In this document: piece after piece, positions 17,692-26,735 of the stretch | How the letters are laid out: every line of letters begins with the position of its first letter | How positions within the stretch are numbered: position 1 is the first letter of the stretch | Assembly: GCA_034431765.1 (NCBI GenBank) | Contig: DAOUDD010000135.1 | Location: 36,727 to 100,726 of the forward strand | DNA from: DASYAN01 sp034431765 | GTDB taxonomy: Bacteria; Chloroflexota; Ktedonobacteria; Ktedonobacterales; Ktedonobacteraceae | Direction of reading: 5' to 3' | Length of the DNA: 64,000 bases | Translations under genes and position numbers: made by a program | Notes under the pieces: model-generated | Databases searched by the model: none | What the model was told of the DNA's origin: nothing | The model's input: the letters and a program-made list of their open reading frames with translations, nothing else

Positions 17692-18459
17692 CTAAATATT
17701 TGCAGTCTCTTTGCTCTTTACTCTCATTGTTGAGGGGAGTGCAACGCGTGTACGTCGGTTCGCCAGTAGCACGCCGATGAAGAGGACAATCCAACCGGCT
17801 GCCATGATTAGCCAGAAGGAGTTTTCCTGTCCGAGGACACGCGCCAGGCTTCCAGCCGTGCCGTTGAGAACGGCTCCGCCAAAAATACAGAGATTGGCCC
17901 AGAGGATTGTGCTGGTGCGCAGCCCGGCCAGATTTTGCTGGCGTCCCCACAATTTCCAACCTGAGTAGAGGGCGATCCCTGCGACAGCAACGACGCCCAT
18001 TGTGTTGAGCAGGATAATAGCAATCAGCCAGGGGCCAGGATGAAGAATACCTGTTCCTGGTGTCCCTCCAATATGCACAAGCTTCTGTAGGTCAGGAGTG
18101 GCAAGAAAGATGAGCAGGGCAGCTAGCAGGCTCAGTAGAGCAATAGTCCAGGTTGCAATTCTCGTAATTTGTTTACTACACACAAGGGCAATACTGCCCA
18201 ATCCCAGCCAAGCAGGCATAACTGCTCCCCCTACAATGTAGTAGAGACGGAACGAGAGGATGCCACTGGCGCTCGTTGGCCCTAGAGCAAGCATGAGGAT
18301 ATAGGCAAGCGTCGCAATAAAGGCCATGGAGAGAGCAATTGACCAGTAGAGCTGGTAGTTGCGCTGACGCTTGAAGTACTGCCGCAGTACAACGCCTGCA
18401 AACAGTCCAGTCACAAGCACGTTGATAAGCGGCGGTAAGATTTCGAGAGGATTGTTCAT
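17692..18459 (-). CDS. Polytopic membrane protein in a sigma/anti-sigma operon
   Basis: The 255-residue protein has about seven hydrophobic segments (roughly 8-26, 36-58, 70-90, 100-118, 140-163, 182-205 and 215-236), with the positive charges KRQR and NRRTR on connecting loops and the C-terminus. Its ATG overlaps the anti-sigma stop as ATGA (4-bp overlap), so the two are translationally coupled. No family is recognised. Its position as third gene after sigma and anti-sigma suggests it takes part in sensing or is regulated by the sigma factor. Confidence 0.8.
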   Translation of the reverse strand: MNNPLEILPPLINVLVTGLFAGVVLRQYFKRQRNYQLYWSIALSMAFIATLAYILMLALGPTSASGILSFRLYYIVGGAVMPAWLGLGSIALVCSKQITRIATWTIALLSLLAALLIFLATPDLQKLVHIGGTPGTGILHPGPWLIAIILLNTMGVVAVAGIALYSGWKLWGRQQNLAGLRTSTILWANLCIFGGAVLNGTAGSLARVLGQENSFWLIMAAGWIVLFIGVLLANRRTRVALPSTMRVKSKETANI

Positions 18460-19274
18460 ACAAGTCTTTTCCGTTGTCTTCTGCGTCGAATGAAGAGAAT
18501 GCAGCCAGGCAGACCAAAGATCAGCAGCAGCAGCCCGAAGCCCAGCCTTCCCTCCGGCCTACTTAAGTGGAAAAAGAGAATTACAGGCCAGGTTTCTGAT
18601 TGAAGTACCTTGCTGGTAGAAGTTGAGCCTGGAGAGCCTTGAGAACTACCTGGGGGTTGCGCCTGTGTTCCTTGCCCACTCTGTCGCACAAAGGGCTTGA
18701 TGGGACCGGATGCGGTCGGAGTTGGAGTTATGCCTGCTATCCCTGGCTCTGTCGCTCCGCTATGTGGTGACAGTGCAGGAGGCACGGTAGGCGATACAAC
18801 TGTTCCCGCTGGACTTTCCTTAGCTGTTTGTGATGCAGAAGGACTGGCAGGACCGGGGAAAAGGGCTGAGAAGCTTGAGAGCAGGAAAAGAATACCAACC
18901 ACGGCGGCCAGAGCACTCAGAACACCCATCGAGCGACGTGTAAACGCATGCAGCGCTAATTGTGGCTGCGTGGTTCGTGCTAAAGTGGGAGTGGAGGCTG
19001 AACGTGCTGCACGTGTTGCTTCCAGACGCACCGACTGCTTCTCTATATCTAGAGGCAGCTCGAAAGAGCGCGGAACCTCCAGCAATGGAAGTGCTTTGAG
19101 TAGGCCGACAGTCTGTCGTAAGCCTGCCAGCGATTGTGCACACCGCTGGCACGCGGCGAGATGGGCACGATAGGACTGCTCCTCATCAGGTGTCAGTTGT
19201 CTATCAAGGAAGGCTGAAAGTTGTTCGGTTGTTAGATGTCGGTCCTGCTGGAACACGTTGCGTTTATACTCCAT
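18456..19274 (-). CDS. Zinc-finger anti-sigma factor with membrane segments
   Basis: The 272-residue protein begins with a cytoplasmic zinc-finger anti-sigma domain: H38, C42 and C45 in AHLAACQRC (the H-x3-C-x2-C of zf-HC2). The preceding TTEQLSAFLDRQLTPDE is typical of the fold. A membrane helix lies at about 115-138 (GVLSALAAVVGILFLLSSF), followed by a Pro/Ser/Thr-rich extracytoplasmic linker. A second hydrophobic stretch (about 242-262) ends in a run of Arg/Lys. It should hold the neighbouring ECF sigma factor inactive at the membrane. It starts 11 bp after the sigma gene, with the possible ribosome binding site GAGGGA inside the sigma 3' end, and overlaps the next gene by 4 bp. Confidence 0.88.
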   Translation of the reverse strand: MEYKRNVFQQDRHLTTEQLSAFLDRQLTPDEEQSYRAHLAACQRCAQSLAGLRQTVGLLKALPLLEVPRSFELPLDIEKQSVRLEATRAARSASTPTLARTTQPQLALHAFTRRSMGVLSALAAVVGILFLLSSFSALFPGPASPSASQTAKESPAGTVVSPTVPPALSPHSGATEPGIAGITPTPTASGPIKPFVRQSGQGTQAQPPGSSQGSPGSTSTSKVLQSETWPVILFFHLSRPEGRLGFGLLLLIFGLPGCILFIRRRRQRKRLV

Positions 19275-19285
19275 GCTATATGAAA

Positions 19286-19921
19286 TTATCCCTCTTTGGT
19301 GAGACGATAATTGCGCGGTAAAAGTTCCCGATGTTGGTAGAGAAACTGTCGCAGCCTGGTACGTGCACGCGAGAGACGAGAGCGTACAGTACCCAGAGTC
19401 GTCCCAGTTACCTGAGCAATCTCTTCGTACGAAAGTCCCTGAATATCATAGAGCACGAGCGTGGTACGTTGATCGAGCGCAAGCTCTTGCAGACCTTGAC
19501 TGATTAACGCCTGCAATTCCTGATTGAGGACATACTCTTCAGGGTTGCCCTCCAATTCAGGAAGGGCTAGCGTATCTATCAGGGCTGGTCCATGAGCATC
19601 GTCTTCGTTGAGCAATGTTTCCAGTGAATCGGCTGGATGACGGCGCACACGTCGCCAGTGATCATGCACCTGATTCGTGGCGATACGTAAAATCCAGGCG
19701 CGAAAGGAAGAGCCACCGCGAAATGTATCAATCGAGCGGTATGCAGCGATAAATGTATCCTGCGTGATATCTGAGGAGATATCGGAATCTCCGAGTAAGC
19801 GAAAGACTGTGTTATAGACGCTCTGCTGGTAGTGCAAGACGAGTTGATTAAACGCACTCACCTCTCCACGCTTGCTGAGAGAGATCAGCTCCTCCTCTTT
19901 GTCTTGCGCAAGCCTGTTCAT
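19286..19921 (-). CDS. ECF-type RNA polymerase sigma factor
   Basis: The 211-residue protein shows region 2 (about 18-95), with SAFNQLVLHYQQSVYN, DSDISSDITQDTFIAAYRSI and FRAWILRIATNQVHDHWRR. It also shows region 4 (about 145-200), with LALDQRTTLVLYDIQGLSYEE and TTLGTVRSRLSRARTRLR. It redirects RNA polymerase to a small regulon. ATG 19921 follows GAGGAG and lies downstream of the promoter at 19985-20013. The in-frame start at 19993 would lie upstream of the predicted transcription start and is rejected. Anti-sigma and membrane genes follow, so the set is a self-contained signalling operon. Confidence 0.93.
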   Translation of the reverse strand: MNRLAQDKEEELISLSKRGEVSAFNQLVLHYQQSVYNTVFRLLGDSDISSDITQDTFIAAYRSIDTFRGGSSFRAWILRIATNQVHDHWRRVRRHPADSLETLLNEDDAHGPALIDTLALPELEGNPEEYVLNQELQALISQGLQELALDQRTTLVLYDIQGLSYEEIAQVTGTTLGTVRSRLSRARTRLRQFLYQHRELLPRNYRLTKEG

Positions 19922-19984
19922 ACGTCTCCTCGTGTGTAGTATCTCGTGCAGTAGAACTTCGATCATCAGCTCTTTGTGAGAAAG

Positions 19985-20013
19985 AGTATACATGAAGAGG
20001 TCGGCGAGGTCAA
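19985..20013 (-). promoter_or_regulatory. Sigma-70-type promoter of the ECF sigma operon
   Basis: On the minus strand TTGACC (20013-20008) and TATACT (19990-19985) are 17 bp apart. This is the same pair as at rpmE. It looks like a housekeeping promoter, so the operon is not obviously autoregulated by its own ECF sigma. Confidence 0.65.
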
Positions 20014-20068
20014 TTAAAGCAGATTCAGGACTATGCTTTAGAAGGTAATGCCAAAAGACACTACTACC

Positions 20069-21979
20069 CTACAGTAAACTCTGAAGCTCCCGCTTGAGAT
20101 CTTCGTAGCGCTGATAACGTGCATGAGTATCTTCGAGGAGTGCACGGCTCAGAATTGTCTCGAAGCGTGTCGAAACGGTGGGGTTCAGCATACGTACAGG
20201 AGGGTAGGCAGGGTAATGTGGTGGCGCAACGTTTGTGAGTGCAAAATGCACGCAGGCGGCCAGCGAGTAGATACAACTGCGTGCATCATACACCTTGTCC
20301 TGCAACGGCAAGTATGGAGAGGTGACGAGCTTGCGCGTTGTACGCCTGCCCTTGCCTGAAGCTGAGAGATTAGCTGGCTGTGGCGGAGCCGAAACCTGGA
20401 AACCGGTCAGCAAGACACGGCCACGTGCTTTCTCAAAGAGGATGTTGGTGGGCGCAATGTCGTAGGGATAGAATGGGGGCCGCTGACGCTCTAAGGCAAT
20501 GAGAATATTTAAGAGCGCATTCATCATACCGATAACCTCGCGCTCAGGCAGTGGACGTAAAAGCTTTTGCATCCGTTCAGCGAGGCTCTCTCCATCAACA
20601 TAGCTCGTGACCATATAGTAGTGCCGTCCCTCGGCAAAGCGATCCAGTACTGCTGGCAGGAGAGGATGACGCAAGCATGCCAGAGGCTCTGTCATTCGCT
20701 CATAATATGCCAGCTCTTTCGCTCGTTGCTGAAGTGGTGTGTCGCTGCATTCCCAGCGCTTGAGAAAAACGAGACGCTCCTGATTGCGCGTATCGGCTGC
20801 TACTGCCGTCATCACCGGTGTCTCATCAGATTGTGTCACGACGCGCTTAATAATGTAGCGGCCCTGATTAATACTTACACCACGTAATGGACTTTGAGCA
20901 TGCTCTGGTGGTAAACTGGTCAGACGTCCACAGGATGAGCAGCAGCGCTGGCCGAAGCGAATCGGCTGCTCGCAGTACGGACAATATCCATCATACTCGG
21001 CACTACAGAAAGCACAGCGCTGTGCTCCACTGCGGTTTTGCCGACCACAACGTTGACAGACAAAGCGCTGCAACGCAAGCTCCACGGCACTCCTGTATTG
21101 CTCCACGAACTCAGCCATGCTTGGATAGCGATTGCGATAGTCTTTCGCCAATGCACGTTGCAACACGGCTGACACTTCCACAGGAACACGTGGGTTCCAG
21201 CGCTGTAGGGGAGGGGGAACTTCCTTGAAATGCGCGTTCCACATCTCTTCCAAACGTGAGTAAACGAAAGGAGTTCGTCCCACAAGCAATTCGTAACAAC
21301 AGATTGCCAGCGCATACTGATCGGAGTCGCGACGTGGAATACCCTGCCATTGTTCGGGAGGCATATAGGCTGCTGTGCCAGTCACTTCACCGAGGGAGGC
21401 ATGTGTCTGCACGCCCAGATAATAGGTTGTGCCAAAGTCGGCAAGCAAGATGTTACCAGTATGTGCAATGAGCAAATTGCCGGGTTTTACATCCTGGTGC
21501 ACCAATCCGATGTTGTGAATATACTGTAATGCATCGGCGCTCTGCTGTATGTAGGGAACAAGTTCCTCCGCAAAGGCCTGACGACGACTGCCATCGGCAT
21601 TGCGAAAGAGATCAAGAATTGTACGTGGAGCGTACTCCATCACAAAGTACGGCTGTTTGCTGTTCGGCAACTGCCCAAAGCTGTAGACTGGCAGAATATT
21701 AGGGTGATGCATATTGGCGATACGCCGAGCCTCCTGGGCGAAATTGGCCTGGGCTTTCTCGTTAAACTGATCGAAGCGGAGCACTTTGAGGGCCAGAATG
21801 CGGCTCAGAGGCGGAGCCTCACGCACTTTATAGACATAGCCATAGCTGCCTGCCCCAATGAACGAGAGAATGCTATACATATCAATGGAGGCTCCCTGGA
21901 TCAGAAAGTCGCACTGCTGGCAACTTAACGCTGTCTCAGGATTCTCATGCCTTCCACGTGGATTCAGGCAGTGTGCCAA
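20069..21979 (-). CDS. Serine/threonine kinase fused to zinc ribbons and a pseudokinase domain
   Basis: The 636-residue protein has a short Cys-containing N-terminus. A protein kinase domain covers about 34-295: Gly loop IGAGSYGYV (41-49), K65, catalytic loop HQDVKPGN (161-168) and DFG at 181-183. Two C-x2-C zinc ribbons follow (about 303-350). A second kinase-like domain covers about 365-636, with FLKRW for the lysine, YDIAPTNIL for the catalytic loop (Asp and Asn kept) and LLTGFQ instead of DFG. The second domain is therefore probably catalytically dead or atypical. No membrane segment is present. The start is TTG, with AGAGGTAGG about 8 bp upstream. It probably phosphorylates regulatory proteins; targets are unknown. 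It is monocistronic. Confidence 0.88.
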   Translation of the reverse strand: MAHCLNPRGRHENPETALSCQQCDFLIQGASIDMYSILSFIGAGSYGYVYKVREAPPLSRILALKVLRFDQFNEKAQANFAQEARRIANMHHPNILPVYSFGQLPNSKQPYFVMEYAPRTILDLFRNADGSRRQAFAEELVPYIQQSADALQYIHNIGLVHQDVKPGNLLIAHTGNILLADFGTTYYLGVQTHASLGEVTGTAAYMPPEQWQGIPRRDSDQYALAICCYELLVGRTPFVYSRLEEMWNAHFKEVPPPLQRWNPRVPVEVSAVLQRALAKDYRNRYPSMAEFVEQYRSAVELALQRFVCQRCGRQNRSGAQRCAFCSAEYDGYCPYCEQPIRFGQRCCSSCGRLTSLPPEHAQSPLRGVSINQGRYIIKRVVTQSDETPVMTAVAADTRNQERLVFLKRWECSDTPLQQRAKELAYYERMTEPLACLRHPLLPAVLDRFAEGRHYYMVTSYVDGESLAERMQKLLRPLPEREVIGMMNALLNILIALERQRPPFYPYDIAPTNILFEKARGRVLLTGFQVSAPPQPANLSASGKGRRTTRKLVTSPYLPLQDKVYDARSCIYSLAACVHFALTNVAPPHYPAYPPVRMLNPTVSTRFETILSRALLEDTHARYQRYEDLKRELQSLL

Positions 21980-22079
21980 GGATTCAACCTACCTCTTCTG
22001 ATTGGTTGTGCTGTAAAGGTCTGCATCCAACCTCTTGTTATATGTACGTGTGAGGCTCGTTGGGGTTACGCAGTCAGAA

Positions 22080-23066
22080 CTAGCGCATACGTTGCCCACA
22101 GATAATATAGAAGGAGAAAAAACAGCGGTACATGTTCCATTCCTGCTGCATAGCTTCGGTTGCTGCATCATATGCTCTCGGATCTAGCTTCAGGTCAGCA
22201 ACCAGCCTCGGTTTAATCGCGCGATTATAGGCATACATATTTGTTGCAGTCATGCTACCGATTCTCCCGGCCCAGCTACCAACAGGGACATCAACTCGAT
22301 ACCCATGAATATTTTGTAAACCCATCGCTTGAAACAACGTCGCAAGTCTGGCGCAGACTCGTGCATCGATACCCCGCATCTGGCTCCATTGTAGCCCCCA
22401 GAGCATGAGCTGGCGCATACCCGGTCCAGTATTGCGAAACACCTGGTCAGATTCGGCCAGTTCGACCCATCCTCCCACACGTGTCACACGCGTCAGTTGC
22501 TGAAGCACATGAGACCATTTTGTGAACGGAATGGCAACGTGAAGGAAGCGCTGATGTACGAAATCAAAGGTCATATCTGGAAAGGGCAGCTCTTCCAGCA
22601 CATTCCCCTGGATGAAGCGATAGTTTTTGGGGAGGCTGTCAACAGGCCACTCACGCGCATCGTGTATATCCAGGCCAAAAACTTTCGTTTGCGGAAACAT
22701 TGTCGCCATCTCTATCGCCCAACGTCCTGTCCCACAGCCCACATCAAGAATACCTTTTGGATTTTGCAAAGGTGCAACATAGTTACGCTGCATGATATAA
22801 CGGATCAAGTAGTGTTGAAAGTCAAGCCTATCGATCTCGCGCGCATCCTGAGGCATTAGATATGGAAGATCTTTGAGATGACGCCGCCCCTCCACCCAAA
22901 GAAACTCCTCCTCTGAAGGTGCAGCTACCATCGCACTTGCACCGCTATGGGTAGGACGAAACCACGAAAACCACTTCATAAACCAATAGACTATCCCTTC
23001 TGTCGGTTTGTTGTCTACGCTACACGATGCGCGAAGCCGATAGGAGCGGGTAACTTCTTCACTCAT
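22080..23066 (-). CDS. Class I SAM-dependent methyltransferase
   Basis: The 328-residue protein has the SAM-binding motif I, GILDVGCGTGRWAIEMA (about residues 105-121). Motif II is VFGLDIHDA (about 128-136). The post-motif acidic/aromatic segment is FIQGNVLEELPFPDMTFDFVH. The layout is that of methyltransferase domain 25/11 proteins acting on small molecules. The first about 60 residues are not part of the fold, and the ATG at 23066 has no good ribosome binding site, so an internal start such as Met30 (22979) is possible. The methyl acceptor is unknown. A degenerate region containing gene remnants lies directly upstream. Confidence 0.82.
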   Translation of the reverse strand: MSEEVTRSYRLRASCSVDNKPTEGIVYWFMKWFSWFRPTHSGASAMVAAPSEEEFLWVEGRRHLKDLPYLMPQDAREIDRLDFQHYLIRYIMQRNYVAPLQNPKGILDVGCGTGRWAIEMATMFPQTKVFGLDIHDAREWPVDSLPKNYRFIQGNVLEELPFPDMTFDFVHQRFLHVAIPFTKWSHVLQQLTRVTRVGGWVELAESDQVFRNTGPGMRQLMLWGLQWSQMRGIDARVCARLATLFQAMGLQNIHGYRVDVPVGSWAGRIGSMTATNMYAYNRAIKPRLVADLKLDPRAYDAATEAMQQEWNMYRCFFSFYIICGQRMR

Positions 23067-23086
23067 CTGATAAGACAGGGGGACAT

Positions 23087-23182
23087 ATGACTGAGCAGCA
23101 CTCTCAAGATGAAGCGCACGTTGCCGACGAGTTGCTGGAACTCATTCCTCTCCTTCGCCATCTGAGCGAGATAGAACTATGA
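23087..23182 (+). pseudogene. 31-codon reading frame, probable gene remnant
   Basis: GGGGG lies 5 bp before the ATG and the frame has a helical, acidic sequence (ADELLELIPLLRHL) before a stop at 23180-23182. It resembles the first helix of MarR-type regulators, but 31 residues are too few to be sure. It directly precedes another truncated gene, so a remnant is more likely than a functional peptide. Confidence 0.3.
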
Positions 23183-23210
23183 GTATTTTCGAAAAAGGAG
23201 AGTGATTTGT

Positions 23211-23426
23211 ATGACTATGCAATTTGGGGTGTGGCTCCCACAGGCCTGGAATTGGGATTTCGCTGAGAGCAAAGATCCTGTGGAAGCGTATGAGACAATG
23301 ACGCACCTCGCGCAAGTGGCTGAAGAGGTTGGTTTTACCTCAGTATGGTTAATTGATCATGTCGATACGCTTCCTCGATCTTCTCAGGAAGTGGCCTTTG
23401 AAATCTGGACAACGACGGCTGCATAG
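23211..23426 (+). pseudogene. 5' fragment of an LLM-class (luciferase-like, F420/flavin-dependent) oxidoreductase
   Basis: The 71-residue frame reads FGVWLPQAWNWDF, LAQVAEEVGFTSVWLIDH and FEIWTTTAA. This is the N-terminal strand-helix-strand of bacterial luciferase-like monooxygenases, which are normally 280-350 residues long. AAGGAGAG lies before the ATG, so the 5' end is intact. The frame stops at the point where the family continues, and no continuation is seen in the other frames before the next gene (55 bp away). It is a gene truncated by deletion and is very unlikely to be active. Confidence 0.7.
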
Positions 23427-23480
23427 ATACATGCTCTATGCTGAAAACGGCTCTTCCCAATGTAATTCGCTAAAGAGCAG

Positions 23481-26400
23481 CTATGGTAATGCAACGCTGT
23501 AATGAGTCATGCCTCCCTGCGCAAACACTACTCGCCAGCCTTGCTCAATCTGCTCGACTGTGCCCTGGACACCGCTTACATAGTCGGGTTGCTGTTGCAC
23601 ATTAGCTAGCAGCAGTTCTGCGGAGACAGTAGGAGGTAGAGAGACTTCGATACTCCATTGTTTGGAATTACGTGTCCACGAGACAAAGATTTCCCCCTGT
23701 GGTGTAGGTATACTTCCTCGCACCCAATCTAGCCCACACAACTGCGGTGCAATTCTTACATGCCCGTAACCAGAAGTGACAGGTTGCACACCGAGCAGCA
23801 AGGTTGAGAGAAAGTAGGCTGGAGCCGCCGACCAGCCATGACAGAGACTGCGGCTCCAGTGCTCTCCTTGCTCATCGGGGAAGGTTTCCCAGAAAGTCGT
23901 TGCCCCCTTCTCTATCATTCGCCCCCATTGCTTACGCATGAGCGAGATTGCATTGTCAGCCTGCCTGTTAGCCACAAGTGTCTCTAGTGTAAAGAACAGG
24001 AACCACGGACTTCCTACAGGCACAATCCTTTCAGGGGGTTGATTGGGTGCCTGATCTGGAGAGCTGCAAACAAACTGCCCGTCCTGTGACGCCTCAACGA
24101 AACGCAAGACCCGTTCTGCTCGCTCAGGTGGTGCACAGGAGCAGAGCAGAACCAGAGTATTGGTTTGCTCACTTACACGTGTGCGGGTCAGAAAACGTTC
24201 ACGTGTATCCGCCGCCAAACCATATTTTTGCGCGTTTTCAACATGATAAACATACCCTTGCTCATCACGTACCGTATCAACGTACGCGGTCTGCTCCTCG
24301 GACCAGCAGTAGGTGTTGAGTGCCTGATAGATAGCTTTAGCCGCATTACGATAGGACGTGGCCTCTTGCTGAAGCACTTCTGCTTCTCCCTCACCTATAT
24401 GCACCAGGTGATCTGCCATCATCGCGGCACGGCGTAGGCTTTCAACCAGTAGCGCGTTAGAGGACGTGACCTCACCATCGCGCGTTACATCCATTGCCGA
24501 CCAATCGACAAGATTCCACACTCTTGGCATATTGAACAGACCACGTGGAGAGAGAAAACTAAGGCAGCGTTGCAAGCACTCGCGTACAGCAGGATAGAGC
24601 GCAACCAGGACAGCCGACTCTCCAGTAATCTGATAATGCTCTAACACATTCCAGATCCAGAGAAACGTCCACATCGGGATCTCACTGAACCGTCCACTCA
24701 CCACATGGTCGCTTGTCAAATGAGGACGCTGGCGCAAAGAGGAAACTTTGATCTTATCGAGATTGCGGGAGAGCGATTGAGCTGTAAGTCCCAGAGAACG
24801 TGTCGTCAGATCGTAGGCCCCGAAGGCAACAGCATTCACAAGCGCCGAATTACGAGCATCCCCCACCCAGAACACCTGCTCGTATGCTGGACAATCTACA
24901 TACGTATCTTCCATGCACAGGCACACGGTGTAAGCAGCCACCTCCCAGATCTTTGTCAGCAATGCATCACTACAAACAAAACTCCCGCGCTGCTCCACGG
25001 GATAAGTATTGAGCAAACAGCGCACAGTATAAAGCTTCACCGGTACATTCAGAGCCACGTCTATATGAAATGTCAACGAGACATAACGAAAGCCACGTCG
25101 CTGTGATGAGCGAAAGAGCTGATAACCATCACGACAGATATAACGGAAGCTATTGCGCAAACCATTTGTCCAGAAAATGCCATTGTCGTCAATACCCTCA
25201 AAGAAGTTTGCATCAACGATGGTACCAGCCGGAGCATCTATCTCCAAAAGTGGGAAACCAACGACCTCGCGCCCAAAGTCCAGCACCAGGTGAACAGCTC
25301 CCTCACGTTGGGGGTAGAGCACAGTATAATTTGCATTCTCAGAGAGCAGGGAGTGTAGGTGAAGGGCAAGAGGTGTAGCAGGACGAGCCAGCACTTCCCG
25401 TGCTTGCCGATTGCTAATACTCGGATGGCAAAAACCCTCAGCAGGTAGCAGAAAACGTTGCGTCTTCGTGCACAAAAATATATCTTCAAGGTTTTCAGAA
25501 GTGAAAATAGGTCTACGTTGCACATCTGGCAACTGTTCTCTGCTCACCGCAGTGCGAATACGTGTGTATGTATCGTCACGCTCATCGAAAGGCCCCAGGT
25601 AAGCCCAGGCAACATCCTGCATTGTGCTCTTCTCCTGGAGAAGATGGCTGGCATCGAAGTGCAGCTGCTCCTCTGTCTGGAAAAAGAGCGAGGGCCAGTC
25701 CGTTTGCATGAGCACAAAGAGGTTAGGGCCAGCGTGCAACTGGAGGATATGATAGTGTTTCTGATGTACCTCTTGCACCTCTTGTCCATTGCAAGCAAAA
25801 TGCCATGGTTGATAATCATGTCCGTTTGCATTGAACAGGGAGACCGTACAGGCATGTGGAGCGATAATCTCCGTTATAAAAGCCTGACCACGTGTACCAG
25901 CAAGTTCCGCATGAAGCCCATGTTTTGGGTCTTTTACACGATGGCGTAGATCAAAGCACCAGCGATAGCCTGGAAGTGTTTGTGCCAATTCGAGGGCGAG
26001 TATTCTTGTGGGTTGAACGACATCTTGCGTTAAAAATGGGATTGTACGGGGCGTTAGTTCTGTCCAGGGTGCACAGTCAACAGGACCGATAACTGATGCC
26101 CTCTCCCAATTCTTATCGCTTTCATGTGCTGTCAGCCAGGGAGTTTGCAGACGAGCATCGTACTGTTCCTCAAAAGGAAGCTGAATAGAGATACGCGGCG
26201 TCTCGCGTTTGATAGCAGGATCAGGCGAAACATACCACAGCTCATCGCTAACCACATGCTCAACCCGTCCATCGGCAAACTCCAGCACGATCTCACACAG
26301 AAAGCCAGCACGGCTGCGAATATATTGAAACGTATGATCGCCCCAGTGCACCGCATGAGCCGCCACCACATTTTCAGCGCCACGAAGCAACCAGGAAGTA

Positions 26401-26627
26401 ATATCATACTGGTCGTAACTATACGACCAGGGGAAAGAGCGCACCGGCCCGTTGCCGATATACTTCCCGTTAAGATACACTTCGTACCGACTATCAGCAG
26501 TAATAAGCAATGTCGCACGTCGTAGATCTGCGGCGCAGGAGAAAACGTGGCGCAGGCGCAGCCAGAAATTGCGGGGCGACTCCTCACTTGCATTCCAGAT
26601 CCAGCGCGCCTGGGTGGAGAAGTTCAT
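23481..26627 (-). CDS. Alpha-L-rhamnosidase, GH78 family
   Basis: The 1048-residue protein has the GH78 layout: an N-terminal carbohydrate-binding beta domain (RWIWNASEES, then ADSRYEVYLNGKYIGNGPV), a second beta-sandwich, an (alpha/alpha)6 catalytic barrel (about 530-930) and a C-terminal beta domain. The barrel has DCPAYEQVFWVGD, in which D578, E583 and D590 have the same spacing as the catalytic-site acids D567, E572 and D579 of Bacillus RhaB. No signal peptide is evident, so it is either cytoplasmic, acting on imported oligosaccharides, or exported unconventionally. AAGGAAGG precedes the ATG. No transporter or rhamnose catabolic genes are adjacent. Confidence 0.88.
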   Translation of the reverse strand: MNFSTQARWIWNASEESPRNFWLRLRHVFSCAADLRRATLLITADSRYEVYLNGKYIGNGPVRSFPWSYSYDQYDITSWLLRGAENVVAAHAVHWGDHTFQYIRSRAGFLCEIVLEFADGRVEHVVSDELWYVSPDPAIKRETPRISIQLPFEEQYDARLQTPWLTAHESDKNWERASVIGPVDCAPWTELTPRTIPFLTQDVVQPTRILALELAQTLPGYRWCFDLRHRVKDPKHGLHAELAGTRGQAFITEIIAPHACTVSLFNANGHDYQPWHFACNGQEVQEVHQKHYHILQLHAGPNLFVLMQTDWPSLFFQTEEQLHFDASHLLQEKSTMQDVAWAYLGPFDERDDTYTRIRTAVSREQLPDVQRRPIFTSENLEDIFLCTKTQRFLLPAEGFCHPSISNRQAREVLARPATPLALHLHSLLSENANYTVLYPQREGAVHLVLDFGREVVGFPLLEIDAPAGTIVDANFFEGIDDNGIFWTNGLRNSFRYICRDGYQLFRSSQRRGFRYVSLTFHIDVALNVPVKLYTVRCLLNTYPVEQRGSFVCSDALLTKIWEVAAYTVCLCMEDTYVDCPAYEQVFWVGDARNSALVNAVAFGAYDLTTRSLGLTAQSLSRNLDKIKVSSLRQRPHLTSDHVVSGRFSEIPMWTFLWIWNVLEHYQITGESAVLVALYPAVRECLQRCLSFLSPRGLFNMPRVWNLVDWSAMDVTRDGEVTSSNALLVESLRRAAMMADHLVHIGEGEAEVLQQEATSYRNAAKAIYQALNTYCWSEEQTAYVDTVRDEQGYVYHVENAQKYGLAADTRERFLTRTRVSEQTNTLVLLCSCAPPERAERVLRFVEASQDGQFVCSSPDQAPNQPPERIVPVGSPWFLFFTLETLVANRQADNAISLMRKQWGRMIEKGATTFWETFPDEQGEHWSRSLCHGWSAAPAYFLSTLLLGVQPVTSGYGHVRIAPQLCGLDWVRGSIPTPQGEIFVSWTRNSKQWSIEVSLPPTVSAELLLANVQQQPDYVSGVQGTVEQIEQGWRVVFAQGGMTHYSVALP

Positions 26628-26735
26628 GCTTTCGCCTTCCTTGCTAAAGAGATGTACTTTCGCTGTGTATAGTTCTAGTATAGAACCATATGAAAGAAAA
26701 TGAAAGCAAAAACAGTAACTCTCAGAAGGAGTGTT

